DNA from: a bacterium
GTDB taxonomy: Bacteria; Bacillota; Bacilli; Lactobacillales; Streptococcaceae
Reading direction: 5' to 3'
DNA length: 64,000 bases
NCBI GenBank assembly: GCA_905221195.1
Contig: CAJNCF010000002.1
Span: 124,001 to 188,000 of the forward strand
How positions within the stretch are numbered: position 1 is the first letter of the stretch; every line of letters starts with the position of its first letter. This document shows positions 11,301-18,782 of this stretch, in pieces. Below the pieces are notes generated by a model, which did no database searches, was not told the origin of the DNA, and saw nothing but the letters and a program-made list of their open reading frames with translations. Both the position numbers and the translations under genes were made by a program.

Positions 11301-14300
11301 TTACAGGAACTTTTACTTCTTTACTTGCAACTACATTACCATCTTTTACATACTCTACAACTGCTGTTGCTGGTGTTTGTACTCCAGTTGCTGTCGTTGC
11401 AGGTACTGTTCCTGCTTTAACTTCTTTAACTCTTACAGTTACACCATCTGGCAACTTAGTTGTCGCTGTAGCTGCTTCTGTGGCTTTTGCTTTTACCACT
11501 TCTTCTAAATCAGTACTATCTTTTAGTACTTTTACACCTTCTGGAGTTACTTTTGGTAAAACTACAACATCTACTTTAGTTGCTACTGAAATTGTTTCAG
11601 TCCCTTTGGTATAAGTAACTGTTGCAGGAGTTGGCAATGTTTGACCCGCTTTACCTGCAGTCGTTGGGATATCTGTAATATCATTTTTAGTTGGAGTAAA
11701 GCCTTCTACTGCTGTAGGATTTACTTTTTCTTTCAACTGATCATTTGTTACTGTATCATCTTCAACTGTATACAATTTATTGGTTGGTTGATCTTCAACT
11801 GTAATTGTATATGTAGTTGAATTTACGGCCGTTTCAGCACCCTTATCAGTTCCAGTTTCAGTATCAGTATTGGCAGTCACAACATTTCCATTACTATCTT
11901 TCACTTCAACTTTAACTTTATAAGTACCTACTTCTGATAGTAGATGAGCTTTTGCTTGCTCTATATCAGTATATTCTGTTTGTTGTCCTGATGGTGCGGT
12001 TACAGTTACTTTAGTTATAGTTGTTTCTTTTTTAGGTGATGTAGTTGCATCATCTTCTGTATCTCTAATTGTTACTGCAGCTGATGCTTGTTTCACTAAG
12101 TCTACTGTAGCACCTTTTACTGTAGTATAAGAAGTTGAACTTGCTGTTGGAGCATTATTTAGAATTGATGCCTTATCATCACTTTCAGCAATGCTACCTT
12201 TAACCAAACCAGTAAATCCAGATTCTGTTCTAATATTCCAGAAATTTCCTTCTTTAGTAGCAGTAACTCTTGAATTATCAGATGATGTCCAAGTTTGAGT
12301 TACAGGATTGTATTCAACAACAACAGCATTTCCCTCTTGATTTTCTGTATTTAATCTTGGAACAACTGTTTTATCTCTTCTTACTTCATTAACACTTACT
12401 ATTTCATCATTAGCATTATAAGTTCTAGTATAAGAATAGATGTAATAATTTTTTGTTCCATCATTCTGTACTTCTGTAAAGACTTGTCGCTTAGTTAGTT
12501 TATAACCGCCGTCCGGAGTTGATTCTTTTACTTCTCTATAATTCTTATCAAGCTCCCAATGACCTGTCGTTTCATCTAAACGAGCTTTATGTACTCCATT
12601 ATTATCTGTTAAGCTTAGTTCATTTCTCAACAGAGTAGCTTTAACATTTTCAGTTATCGCTTTAGCTACAATTGTGTCAGTAGAAGCAGTCTTAGTATCT
12701 TCTTCAGAAACTGGAATATTAATTTCAGAACCTACTTGTCCTAATGCAGTCCCTTGAACAGCTTTTTCATTTGTTGTACCAGACGCTACTACCCATTGTC
12801 CATCTCTAACTTCAAGCTTCGTAATTTTACCATTAGGTAATTTCACTTCCGCACTTGAAGCTCCATCTGATATTGTTACTGGTATAGTTGTAGCATAAGA
12901 ATGGACGTTTTTCACGGTAATAGTTGGTTTTACAACAACTGTAATATATTTCTGAACTTCATGTCCCGAATGAATCCATGTAGAATCTGATTTTTGAGTT
13001 GTATTATAATCCTTAGCATACACTGATACTGTATAGATCCCCGCTGTTGTGGCTGTCCCAGTCAATTTACCCTTACCATAAATTGATTGATCACCATTCT
13101 CATCAGTTTCAACTGGAGTTCCATCCTGAGACAAACTATAGGAGATACCTGGAATAGAAGTCTTCGTTCCATCCAATTCACCAGCTTGTTTTGTGGTAGC
13201 ATATCCAGCTAATCCTGAAACAGCTTGTCTGAAATTTTGATTAGGTATGGTTACAACTTTTCCACTTGCTAATCTATAATTAACTTGTCGTCTACTACCA
13301 GAAAAATTAGAACCTGCATCATCTTTATATGCGATATCAATGTTCACATTATTCCCGACTTGTGTTTCATAAGCATCATCTGAAACTTCCAATCTCGGTG
13401 GTTTTGAATCTTGCCACGCAATCCAGCCAGATCTTAGGTTTCTAAACTCCATACTAACAATTTGATGTGTTTTTTCATTTTCTGCTTCAACAGTAAATCT
13501 TAGGTCTTGCACACCATTTTGAACATTCGAAACAACTCTACCTTGAATAGAATCGCTCTCTTTATCGTAAATCAAACCACTTGGCAGATTAGTTGGACTT
13601 ATTGATTTTATTTTCCAACCCGCTTCCTTAGCTTTATCTGTCACAGCAAATCGGTTTGATATATTTGGGATATATGCACGATCTACTCCTTGTTCATAAC
13701 CCATCTTATAAATTTCTGTCGCCAAAAATTCATAAGCTCCTGAACTTCCATAAACTGCTCCAAGGTTAGTTGTAACTCTGTTTCCGTCAGGTTTTTCCTT
13801 TCCTACCCATAACTTAGCTTCTTTTTCTAATTTTTCAACCTGTTCCTTAGAAAGTGGATAATCCATTCGTCCTGGTGATGTAACTGGTTGTCCATTTACT
13901 GTTGACATTGCTACTGGGTTTTCTTGTTGACCAGTTCTTTGAGAAGAATACATCTCAATTTCTAAATCAGTAGGAGCGTTTCCAGTTCCTTTTACTTCTA
14001 TATCTCCTGCTTGTCCACCTGCTATCGCAATAACTTTATTATTCCTTCTCGAATCATTTTCAGATATAGCTACGAATGTGAATTTATCAGTTCCTGTTGT
14101 AGTTGTATCTGGAACTGTAGTAGTATTGCTTTCATTAACAATAAACGTATCTGCTCTAAATCCACTTTCACCTTTTCCAGGAATGGCTTTTCCATTTCTT
14201 GGATCTTGGTTTTTATTTACTTTTTCTTCTTCTGTTGCATCAGATTTGATACTGTTTAGAACGCTAAGGCTACTTGAAAGTTGTTTAGCAAGTGCATCAA

Positions 14301-14817
14301 CTTTTGCCTGTGTTTTTGTATCATCATTTAAAAGCTCTTTTGCTTTATTAACCAACATTTTAGTATCATCGATGAATGATTTTGTTCTCTTACTTTCAGT
14401 TAATTGACTCAATCGACTTTCAGCTTTAGCAACTAAATCTTCTAACGATGCTGTATTAATAGCAACTTTTTCCGTCACTACCTCTGGAGTTTCAACTTCA
14501 CTGGTTTGTTTGTCAGTAACAGACTCTTTTACAGAAGTATTATTCTGTCCATCGGCCTCTTTAGCAGTAGCAGATCCTTGTCCAGTAACTTCCTTAGAGG
14601 ATTCCGAGGACATATCAGATAGTTTTTGAGGATTTTGAACTTCTGTATGTTCTGTATTAGTTAGTTGTTCAGCCGCTTGGACGCTTCCTCCACCAAGGAA
14701 AAACAATCCAGTAGCTACAGCCACACTAGCCGCACCGAAACTAACCTTACGAATACTGTAACGTGTGAATCTCTCCACTTGCGATTGGCGAACATGACGC
14801 CCTTTGGGTTTAAACAT
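5377..14817 (-). CDS. Giant YSIRK/LPXTG wall-anchored protein with Rib-like repeats
   Basis: A 3146-residue surface protein, probably an adhesin or stalk; no orthologue was recognised. YSIRK is at residues 20-24 in a signal peptide ending near Ala48/49. A low-complexity and helical stretch covers about 50-215. A non-repetitive, Ig-like region runs to about 1000. Long Rib-like units (PVTVLP/PVTVVGS spacers) run about 1000-1995, shorter units with YPDGTTFEYK and TTPGEKDVTVV about 1995-2520, and about 70-residue units with LPNGKVVTVEVPV about 2520-3010. A MucBP-like module (EYLDENGNRI to HHYKKV) and Pro-rich linker precede LPNTG, a hydrophobic segment and a basic tail (RKKKED), the sortase A signal. 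ATG follows AGGAG by 7 nt. The protein is intact despite its repeats. Ligand unknown. Confidence 0.93.
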   Translation of the reverse strand: MFKPKGRHVRQSQVERFTRYSIRKVSFGAASVAVATGLFFLGGGSVQAAEQLTNTEHTEVQNPQKLSDMSSESSKEVTGQGSATAKEADGQNNTSVKESVTDKQTSEVETPEVVTEKVAINTASLEDLVAKAESRLSQLTESKRTKSFIDDTKMLVNKAKELLNDDTKTQAKVDALAKQLSSSLSVLNSIKSDATEEEKVNKNQDPRNGKAIPGKGESGFRADTFIVNESNTTTVPDTTTTGTDKFTFVAISENDSRRNNKVIAIAGGQAGDIEVKGTGNAPTDLEIEMYSSQRTGQQENPVAMSTVNGQPVTSPGRMDYPLSKEQVEKLEKEAKLWVGKEKPDGNRVTTNLGAVYGSSGAYEFLATEIYKMGYEQGVDRAYIPNISNRFAVTDKAKEAGWKIKSISPTNLPSGLIYDKESDSIQGRVVSNVQNGVQDLRFTVEAENEKTHQIVSMEFRNLRSGWIAWQDSKPPRLEVSDDAYETQVGNNVNIDIAYKDDAGSNFSGSRRQVNYRLASGKVVTIPNQNFRQAVSGLAGYATTKQAGELDGTKTSIPGISYSLSQDGTPVETDENGDQSIYGKGKLTGTATTAGIYTVSVYAKDYNTTQKSDSTWIHSGHEVQKYITVVVKPTITVKNVHSYATTIPVTISDGASSAEVKLPNGKITKLEVRDGQWVVASGTTNEKAVQGTALGQVGSEINIPVSEEDTKTASTDTIVAKAITENVKATLLRNELSLTDNNGVHKARLDETTGHWELDKNYREVKESTPDGGYKLTKRQVFTEVQNDGTKNYYIYSYTRTYNANDEIVSVNEVRRDKTVVPRLNTENQEGNAVVVEYNPVTQTWTSSDNSRVTATKEGNFWNIRTESGFTGLVKGSIAESDDKASILNNAPTASSTSYTTVKGATVDLVKQASAAVTIRDTEDDATTSPKKETTITKVTVTAPSGQQTEYTDIEQAKAHLLSEVGTYKVKVEVKDSNGNVVTANTDTETGTDKGAETAVNSTTYTITVEDQPTNKLYTVEDDTVTNDQLKEKVNPTAVEGFTPTKNDITDIPTTAGKAGQTLPTPATVTYTKGTETISVATKVDVVVLPKVTPEGVKVLKDSTDLEEVVKAKATEAATATTKLPDGVTVRVKEVKAGTVPATTATGVQTPATAVVEYVKDGNVVASKEVKVPVTVVGSTPKSVVVFEGDTVEAKTVQDAVTPGTDGTKGSPAIPEDLTKTTGKKEVTVPVTYEGLKDPEQVQVPVTVLPVAKGEVTVPKGETADKVKEVAKAKAEEVANSADFKAKLPDGAKDVEVGAITKEVLAAITTEAGTNKGTVKVPVTYTVDSVKYTKDAEITVNVVGSNANPVYVVEGDKPKVDKVKDAVTPGEGGTVQDPREVDLPNTNDKVGATDVTVPTKVKYANGEETVNVPVTVLPKVTPEGVKVLKDSTDLEEVVKAKATEAATATTKLPDGVTVRVKEVKARTVPATTATGVQTPATAVVEYVKDGNVVASKEVEVPVTVVGSTPSKIVVFEGEKPTADQAKDAVTPGTDGTKGEPTTLPETTGKAGATDVKVDVPVTYDNGKLTETVSVPVTVLPKATGEADVPKGSTVDKVKEVAKAKASALVEEAGFKGKLPTGATVTVGDITEAVAETLTNEKGTNKGVVNVPATYTVDGKEYPTTVPVTINVLGSEPKTVYTVEGTKPDAEKVKNAVTPGTGGTVNAPTEAGLPETTGKAGAKDVTATTTVTYPTGDEIVNVPVEVLPKATPEKVTTLKDTTGENLTTAVKEKAQAALGKLTLPSGVTAELDSNQTYTVPATDSNGDKTAVPVKVQYKDSTGTVVAEDTISVPVTVVSSTPSKIVVFEGETPTAEQAKTAVTPGTDGTKGEPTTLPETTGKAGATDITVDVPVTYDNGKLTETVKVPVTVLPKPEADEILVPKNGDKEKAKEKVLAQAKKAIADGTFTGKLPQGATVAIDETATITVPDLTEDTEVDVTVKYTVDGQDKTTTVKVPVTVVEGVPQIVPVKETNDVLPDPEKSIDKEDYPEGSRFRYKTPDGQTSPIDVTTTGDKNVVVEVLDPQGNTIVEVPSTVRVVGSTPQFVVADPAKKQPEAKDSVTPGEYPDGTTFEYKTPVDTTTAGEKDVTVVAKLNGQPIAEVPAKVVVVDPKTQYVVADPSKPQPDASKSIDPEQYPDGTTFEYKTPVDTTTPGEKDVVVVAKDGEDKLVEVPTKVKVVQGNPQIVPVDEGKKQPSPEDSIDPNDYPDDATFEYKEEVDTSTPGDKKVTVVVKQGNKVLVEVPSTVRVVESYPKYVPVDPAKKQPDPKENINPNDFPTGTTFEYKDNTPVDTTTPGEKDVTVVAKLNGQPITEIPAKIVVVEPKTQYVPVNAESDKKPKPQDSITPDDYPEGSTFEYKMPEGKTEAYDGSTPGEKDVTVVVKDSDGDPIVEVPAKIKVVQGKEQLTPVNAEDKDKPKAEDSITPGDYPAGSTFEYKIPEGKTEAYDGSTPGDKPVTVVVKDKDGKVLVEVPATIKVVETKPTPIETPVTNTPLTKDDYTKGMKIPEGATVKVGDLPDLTTPGEKTPVKVTITLPNGKSYTVDVPVTVTPVKEIETPVTKDKLTPEDILKQIKVPDGATVKVGDLPDLTTPGKKDPVKVTITLPNGKVVTVEVPVNVTPITPIETPVTKDKLTPEDILKQIKVPEGATVQVGDLPDLTTPGKKDPVKVTITLPNGKVVTVEIPVTVTPIEDIVKKQGDPITTEDVEKHIPKGAKVISIGDKPTTDVPGERPSIPVVIELPNGIRVTVNVPVIVTPKVTPVVVKVGTPVTPEDVKKHIELPNGWKVTKVGEIPTTSTPGTKPVVKVEIELPDGRKITVDVPVIVTPTVRQIVVPQGTPITPDDVKGHIDLPKEPGWEIIEVGEIPTTIPAGVKPSVKVKIKVPTGEIVEVEVPIIVTPKVTPIVVEVGTPITKEDVIKKVGLPEGWEIVEVGEIPTTETPGTKPVVKVKVKLPDGRIITVEVPVTVTPKSQNGGGVISQNGDSTVQIVTEYLDENGNRITSDKEGKHNPIELEGYEFSHSTTDAKGNTLHHYKKVNKPINQEQPSSPETPTSPEKPVATPVQDSKQVAETTVSNDKKELPNTGTEDKAGLASLGLLGMLGAFGLVARKKKED
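5790..7260 (-). repeat. C-terminal array of about 70-residue Rib-like repeats
   Basis: About seven tandem units of roughly 66-72 codons, each ending in a strand like PVIVTP or PVTVTP. The copies at about 6655-6840, 6860-7060 and 7075-7250 are very similar at DNA level. The copies nearer the anchor (5790-6650) have diverged more. Confidence 0.8.
7260..8830 (-). repeat. Middle array of about 75-85-residue Rib domains
   Basis: About seven tandem units with the recurring pattern PDP/KPKP - SI(T/D)P - YP(D/E)GTTFEYK - TTPGEKDVTVV - EVPAK. Two units encode nearly the same protein (VTVVAKLNGQPI) with many synonymous DNA differences, so these duplications are older than those in the long-unit array. 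Confidence 0.8.
8830..11810 (-). repeat. Long-unit Rib-like repeat array with recent duplications
   Basis: Alternating units of about 80-110 residues form higher-order blocks. The segment at 10301-10575 and the one at 11285-11559 are nearly identical, with only a few base differences over 275 bp, at an exact offset of 984 bp (328 codons). This indicates recent duplication or gene conversion that kept the frame. Confidence 0.85.
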
Positions 14818-14833
14818 TCCCTTACTCCTTTTT

Positions 14834-14847
14834 CTGATAATTATCAG
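14834..14847. repeat. 14-nt palindrome in the surface-protein leader
   Basis: CTGATAATTATCAG is a perfect palindrome directly upstream of the AGGAG ribosome-binding site. It could fold in the mRNA near the start codon or bind a regulator. Confidence 0.55.
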
Positions 14848-14877
14848 TTAATATATTTAAGAAAGCTAAATAAAAAG

Positions 14878-14888
14878 CCCCCCCCCCC
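14878..14888 (-). repeat. Poly-G tract of 11 in the surface-protein 5' leader
   Basis: Eleven consecutive C on the plus strand (G in the transcript) lie between the predicted promoter and the start codon, about 61 nt before the ATG. A homopolymer of this length in AT-rich DNA is a typical slipped-strand site. See findings. Confidence 0.9.
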
Positions 14889-14924
14889 TAAAATATATAG
14901 GCATATTTTAAAAGGTTGTAGACT

Positions 14925-14953
14925 ATTATACTCTTTTTTTTCCTATAAATCAA
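14925..14953 (-). promoter_or_regulatory. Promoter of the giant surface-protein gene
   Basis: On the minus strand: TTGATT (14948-14953), 17-nt spacer, TATAAT (14925-14930). The predicted transcript has a leader of about 100 nt that contains an inverted repeat (14890-14909), the G tract and the palindrome. Confidence 0.75.
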
Positions 14954-15227
14954 GCATTTTTAGCTATAGTCGCTAAAGTAATTTCACAAACTTCTCTTTA
15001 CAGTAAACCCTTACAAAAATAAAATTTATATTACTTTAGAGATTTTCTATATTATTTGATTATTCATATAATTTAATTATAAAAACGAATTTTCTGATAT
15101 TTTTTATCAAGTCTTCATTGAATTTTAGCAATAGATAAGGGATTATAGAATGAAGCTAGATGCACAAGATCTACCAAAAATAGCTGAAAAATCTAGAAGT
15201 TCCTCCAGCTTTATAAAATAAAGTCTA
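14954..15227. other. AT-rich intergenic stretch
   Basis: Between the surface-protein promoter and the ABC operon terminator. A short plus-strand reading frame at about 15150-15221 (starting MKLDAQDLPK) has no ribosome-binding site and is not called. No repeat or RNA gene was recognised. Confidence 0.5.
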
Positions 15228-15267
15228 TAAAAAAACAAGGCCTAGTTTTAAAGACAAAACTAGGCTT
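15228..15267 (-). terminator. Terminator of the amino acid ABC operon
   Basis: Minus strand: AAGCCTAGTTTT pairs with AAAACTAGGCCTT around a short loop and runs into GTTTTTTT. Confidence 0.88.
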
Positions 15268-15277
15268 GCTATCTATT

Positions 15278-16114
15278 TTATTTTCCATCCTTCACTTCTT
15301 TGGTTGCTACATCATCTCCAAACCATTTTTGGCTAATTTCCTGGAACTTACCATCCTTATAAAGATTAGAAAATCCTTCATTTATCTTTTTAACCAGAGT
15401 TGAATCTTCCTTACGTGCTCCAACTGCAAAATCTTCTGTTTCTAATCCAACTGTAAAGACATTATAATCATTTAAAACGCCTTCTGCTTCTAAATAATAG
15501 TTTGCATAGACACGATCAATCAATAGACCATCAATTCGATCGTTTTTCAAATCAATCAAGGCTTCATTAAAAGTTTGGTATTGATTCGCTTTATTATTAG
15601 CAACAATATCCTTTAAAATCGCTGGATTTGCTTCAAAGTCCGCATAACCAGATGAACCAGCTTGAGCTCCTAATGTCTTTCCAGCCATATCCTTTGCAGT
15701 CGTGATACCTGAAGATTTCTTAGTCACCAATACCTGCTCATTCTTCATATATGAGTTGCTGAATGCTACCTTTTCACGGCGTTCGTCTGTAGCGGAATAC
15801 CCATTCCAAATCAGATCAATCGTTCCTTTTGTCAATTCAGCTTCTTTCAAATCCCAATCAATCGGTTGCCAATTTACCGTAATTCCATATTTTTCAAAAA
15901 CGGCTGTAGCTAAATCAATATCAAATCCTGCATAGGAACCATTTTTCTGAGCAAATCCCATTGGAACAAAAGTACTATCAAATCCAATAGTAATAGACTT
16001 GTTAGACTCGTACTTAGACCAATTATCTCCACTAGTTTCACTAGCATTTTTTCCACAAGCTACTAAGAACAAAGCAATCATTAGACTGACTAATATAAGC
16101 ATCAATTTTTTCAT
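15278..16114 (-). CDS. Amino acid ABC transporter substrate-binding lipoprotein
   Basis: Extracytoplasmic receptor of a polar amino acid importer (SBP family 3). The lipobox LVAC gives a lipid-modified Cys near residue 20. Family features are ITIGFDSTFVPMGF at the start of the mature part, GFDIDLATAVFEKYG, TDERREKVAFSNSYM and a late WFGDD. At 278 aa the length is typical. The ATG was preferred over an adjacent upstream GTG because AGGAGG is spaced 8 nt from it. It is the third gene of a permease-ATPase-receptor operon. The transported amino acid is not evident. Confidence 0.9.
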   Translation of the reverse strand: MKKLMLILVSLMIALFLVACGKNASETSGDNWSKYESNKSITIGFDSTFVPMGFAQKNGSYAGFDIDLATAVFEKYGITVNWQPIDWDLKEAELTKGTIDLIWNGYSATDERREKVAFSNSYMKNEQVLVTKKSSGITTAKDMAGKTLGAQAGSSGYADFEANPAILKDIVANNKANQYQTFNEALIDLKNDRIDGLLIDRVYANYYLEAEGVLNDYNVFTVGLETEDFAVGARKEDSTLVKKINEGFSNLYKDGKFQEISQKWFGDDVATKEVKDGK

Positions 16115-16126
16115 CACTTTTTCCTC

Positions 16127-16756
16127 CTATTTAGGTTCTACTTTTAATAATACATCTGCGATATTTTCAGCGAACTGTAAATCGTGGCTAACCACAATCT
16201 GGGTCATGCCAAGTTCCCTATTTTGCAAGATTAGTTTTTCCACTTCCAAGCGTAATTCTGGATCCAGTGCAGAAGTTGGTTCATCGTAACCAATGATTTC
16301 TGGGTCAATCATCATAGCACGCGCCAAAGCCACCCGTTGCTTTTGCCCACCTGATAGTGAGAATGGATAAGCATCTGCGTGCCCTGCTAACCCTAACTGT
16401 TCCAAGAGTCCACGCGCCTTCTTCTCTGCCTCTTCCTGCTTCATTCCCATAGTTTTCACAGGTGATAAGGTCAAATTATCTAGAACTGATAAATGAGGAA
16501 AAAGTTGAAAATCTTGGAATACAAATCCCAGTAGATTTCGCTTCTCCAGTTCATCCAATTCTAAGGGTTCTCCATTATAAAAGATTTGACCTGAATCAAT
16601 GGTTTCAAGACCTGCAAGCATGCGTAAGAGAGTCGTCTTACCTCCACCAGAAGGCCCGACGATAGCTAGGATTTGCTTTTCAGGAATACTTAGACTGAAA
16701 TCAGACAGGATTCGTTTGTCTCCGAATTTCTTATTGATATTTCGTAATTCTAACAT
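16127..16756 (-). CDS. Amino acid ABC transporter ATP-binding protein
   Basis: Cytosolic ATPase of the importer encoded with its neighbours. At 209 aa it is short for the GlnQ group (about 240) but has every motif: Walker A GPSGGGKTT (34-42), the Q-loop in FQDFQLFPHLSV, signature SLSGGQKQR, and Walker B with GYDEPTSALDPE. The final H-loop is VVSHDLQFA. The protein ends soon after this loop, so the usual C-terminal tail is missing. Ten bases separate it from the permease gene and twelve from the receptor gene. Confidence 0.92.
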   Translation of the reverse strand: MLELRNINKKFGDKRILSDFSLSIPEKQILAIVGPSGGGKTTLLRMLAGLETIDSGQIFYNGEPLELDELEKRNLLGFVFQDFQLFPHLSVLDNLTLSPVKTMGMKQEEAEKKARGLLEQLGLAGHADAYPFSLSGGQKQRVALARAMMIDPEIIGYDEPTSALDPELRLEVEKLILQNRELGMTQIVVSHDLQFAENIADVLLKVEPK

Positions 16757-16765
16757 GGCACCCTC

Positions 16766-17407
16766 CTATCTATAATAACTGTACTTCTTCTCAACTTTTT
16801 TGGAAATGATTGTCACAATCCCAATCAAAATCAAGTAAATGGCTCCTGCCAAGAACATGGGAACAAGGCTGGCATCACGGTTGGCAGCTGTTCGGCTTGC
16901 TAAGATAAGGTCTGAAATACCTAGAGCGTAGACTAGAGACGTATCCTTGACCAAACTCATAACCTCATTAAATACACTAGGGAGAACAATCTTGGTCACC
17001 TGAGGCAAGATAATATAGCGGACTGTGTCAAAAGGATTAAACTTCAAGACCTTAGCAGCCTCGTATTGGCCTTTGGGAATGGTATCAATCCCGCCACGGA
17101 AGATTTCAGCAAAGTAAGCCGCATAATTCAAAACAAAGGCAATGATAGCCGCAGGAAGGCGATCCAAACGGATTCCAATGCTTGGTAGCACATAATAGAT
17201 AAATATCAATTGCAAGAGCAAGGGTGTGCCTCGCATGATCCAAATATAAATGTTAATCAGATGATGGAGGAGCTTCCAATGGACTTGCAAGGCAAAGGCA
17301 ATCAAAACGCCCAAGGGAATAGAAAAAATCAAGACCAGCGCAAAAACCTGTAAAGTCATGTTTGCACCGCTCAATAAACTCGGTAATATCTCAAATAAAT
17401 AAGACAT
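16766..17407 (-). CDS. Amino acid ABC transporter permease
   Basis: Membrane subunit of the HisMQ/GlnP type (213 aa) with about five transmembrane segments. The cytoplasmic EAA loop that contacts the ATPase is recognisable as GQYEAAKVLKFNPFDTVRYIILPQ. Conserved PLGVLIAF and RGTPLLLQLIFIYY lie upstream of it. It is first in the operon, with AAGGAGGTG before the ATG and a good promoter close upstream. A single permease gene suggests the channel is a homodimer. Confidence 0.92.
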   Translation of the reverse strand: MSYLFEILPSLLSGANMTLQVFALVLIFSIPLGVLIAFALQVHWKLLHHLINIYIWIMRGTPLLLQLIFIYYVLPSIGIRLDRLPAAIIAFVLNYAAYFAEIFRGGIDTIPKGQYEAAKVLKFNPFDTVRYIILPQVTKIVLPSVFNEVMSLVKDTSLVYALGISDLILASRTAANRDASLVPMFLAGAIYLILIGIVTIISKKVEKKYSYYR

Positions 17408-17436
17408 ACTGACACCTCCTTAAAATAATTGTTCCT

Positions 17437-17464
17437 ATTATAACATACATAAACTAAATTACAA
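17437..17464 (-). promoter_or_regulatory. Promoter of the amino acid ABC operon
   Basis: Minus strand: TTGTAA (17459-17464), 16-nt spacer with an extended TG, TATAAT (17437-17442). The leader is about 25 nt. Confidence 0.72.
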
Positions 17465-17496
17465 CTATTTTTATAAAAAAATTACATTGTTAACAA

Positions 17497-17538
17497 AAAT
17501 AAAAACTATATCTTTCAAAATTGATAAGATATAGCTTT
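17497..17538 (-). terminator. Terminator after the TPR gene
   Basis: Minus strand: AAGCTATATCTT pairs with AAGATATAGTT across an 11-nt loop and is followed by TTTTATTTTT. Confidence 0.75.
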
Positions 17539-17552
17539 AAATCATTTTATTC

Positions 17553-18782
17553 TTAAAGTCTTTCATACAGTTCTTGCATTTGCACATCATCGGGAACTAG
17601 TTTTAAATAAGCTTGAGCATTGACTTTTGCTTCTTCAAAATATCCCAATTCACGCAAGAGATAGATATAGTGTTCCAGAAACTCTGGATTGTCCTTCAAA
17701 TCTCCTGCCAACTCTTGATAATGATCATAGGCAGTATCCAAATCGTCCATTTCTTGATAAGAACGAGCAATCATCCACTTGGTCAAAAGATTTTCTGGCT
17801 CCTCGCTTTGCAAGTCTAGAATATCCTCATAACGCTCCTGCTCCAGATAAATAGTTGCTAGACGAAGCAAGATTTCTTCCGTATCCTCAGCGTCTTCTTT
17901 TGCAGTAAGGAGATAGTTTTCTGCACCACTAGCATCATGCAGTTCATAAGAAAATTGTGAAGCAGCCAGCAAAAGGCGAGTTTCAAAGGGATTTTTCTCC
18001 AAACCTTGCTTAGCGATACGCAGGGCTTCTGCAACTTGATGTTCCTTATGTAAGGCCTGACTATACCCATACTCATAGCCTTCAAAATCAGGAGAAATGG
18101 TATCAAGCTGCTTAAAGTAGAGGACAGCTTTTTGATATTCTTCTTGATCAAAGTAAAGACTGGCCAACTCAAAAGCTGTTAGGTCATCGTATTCTAACTC
18201 CAGGGCTTTTTCTAAAAACTCTGTGGCCGTTTCAAATTTCCCTAACTGAGCATAGGCAAAGCCAATTCGTTGATAGGTGGAAATCCCTGTTTGCTCATAT
18301 ATCGTGCGATTATCTAACTGGGCATAGCCTTGAATAGCTTCTTGGTAATTTTCCAACTCACTATCCAACTCTGCCAATCCCAATATCAAGAGAGGGTCCT
18401 CTGAATAAGTCAAGGCCTCTAACAATTTCTCACGAGCCACATCCGTCAAACCTTCCAGCTGGTAGAGGTCTGCCTTCAGAGCCAAAGCCGAAACATACCA
18501 GTCACTGTCAGGTTGGATTTCCTCTAGGTAAGCAAAAGCTTCTTCGATTTGACCATCCTCGCTAGCGATTGCTGCTAGATTAAGATGAACCTCTGGAAAA
18601 TCCTCTACGATTTTCAGGTAAATTTCCTTGGCCTGAGGATAAAAACCAATCCCTTCTAGATAGGTGGCTAACTCATAAAGAAGGTCACTTGGATCATTTT
18701 CTAAAGCTTTAGCGAAATAATGCTCAGCCTTGGCTAAATCTTGTTCCTCCAAAGCCTGTAACATCTGTTGACTATTGTTCAC
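17553..18782 (-). CDS. Tetratricopeptide repeat protein
   Basis: A 409-residue, acidic protein made almost wholly of TPR-like helical hairpins; no signal peptide or membrane segment is seen, so it is probably cytosolic. Recurring TPR signatures include AKAEHYFAKALENDPSD near the N-terminus, KFETATEFLEKALELEYDD in the middle and DLDTAYDHYQELAGDLKDN near the end, about ten units in all. Such proteins act as protein-binding scaffolds; no partner is evident. Its start overlaps the end of the upstream AI-2E-family gene by 11 bp, so the two are co-transcribed and perhaps translationally coupled. Confidence 0.85.
   Translation of the reverse strand: MNNSQQMLQALEEQDLAKAEHYFAKALENDPSDLLYELATYLEGIGFYPQAKEIYLKIVEDFPEVHLNLAAIASEDGQIEEAFAYLEEIQPDSDWYVSALALKADLYQLEGLTDVAREKLLEALTYSEDPLLILGLAELDSELENYQEAIQGYAQLDNRTIYEQTGISTYQRIGFAYAQLGKFETATEFLEKALELEYDDLTAFELASLYFDQEEYQKAVLYFKQLDTISPDFEGYEYGYSQALHKEHQVAEALRIAKQGLEKNPFETRLLLAASQFSYELHDASGAENYLLTAKEDAEDTEEILLRLATIYLEQERYEDILDLQSEEPENLLTKWMIARSYQEMDDLDTAYDHYQELAGDLKDNPEFLEHYIYLLRELGYFEEAKVNAQAYLKLVPDDVQMQELYERL

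Noticed and set aside
5790..11810. Regularly spaced repeats that might suggest a CRISPR array
   Set aside because: Repeats are codon-phased, 200-300 bp long and inside an open frame; no short identical repeats with unique spacers and no cas genes.
15150..15221. Short plus-strand frame (starts MKLDAQDLPK) between the surface-protein and ABC genes
   Set aside because: About 24 codons, no ribosome-binding site and no recognised homologue.
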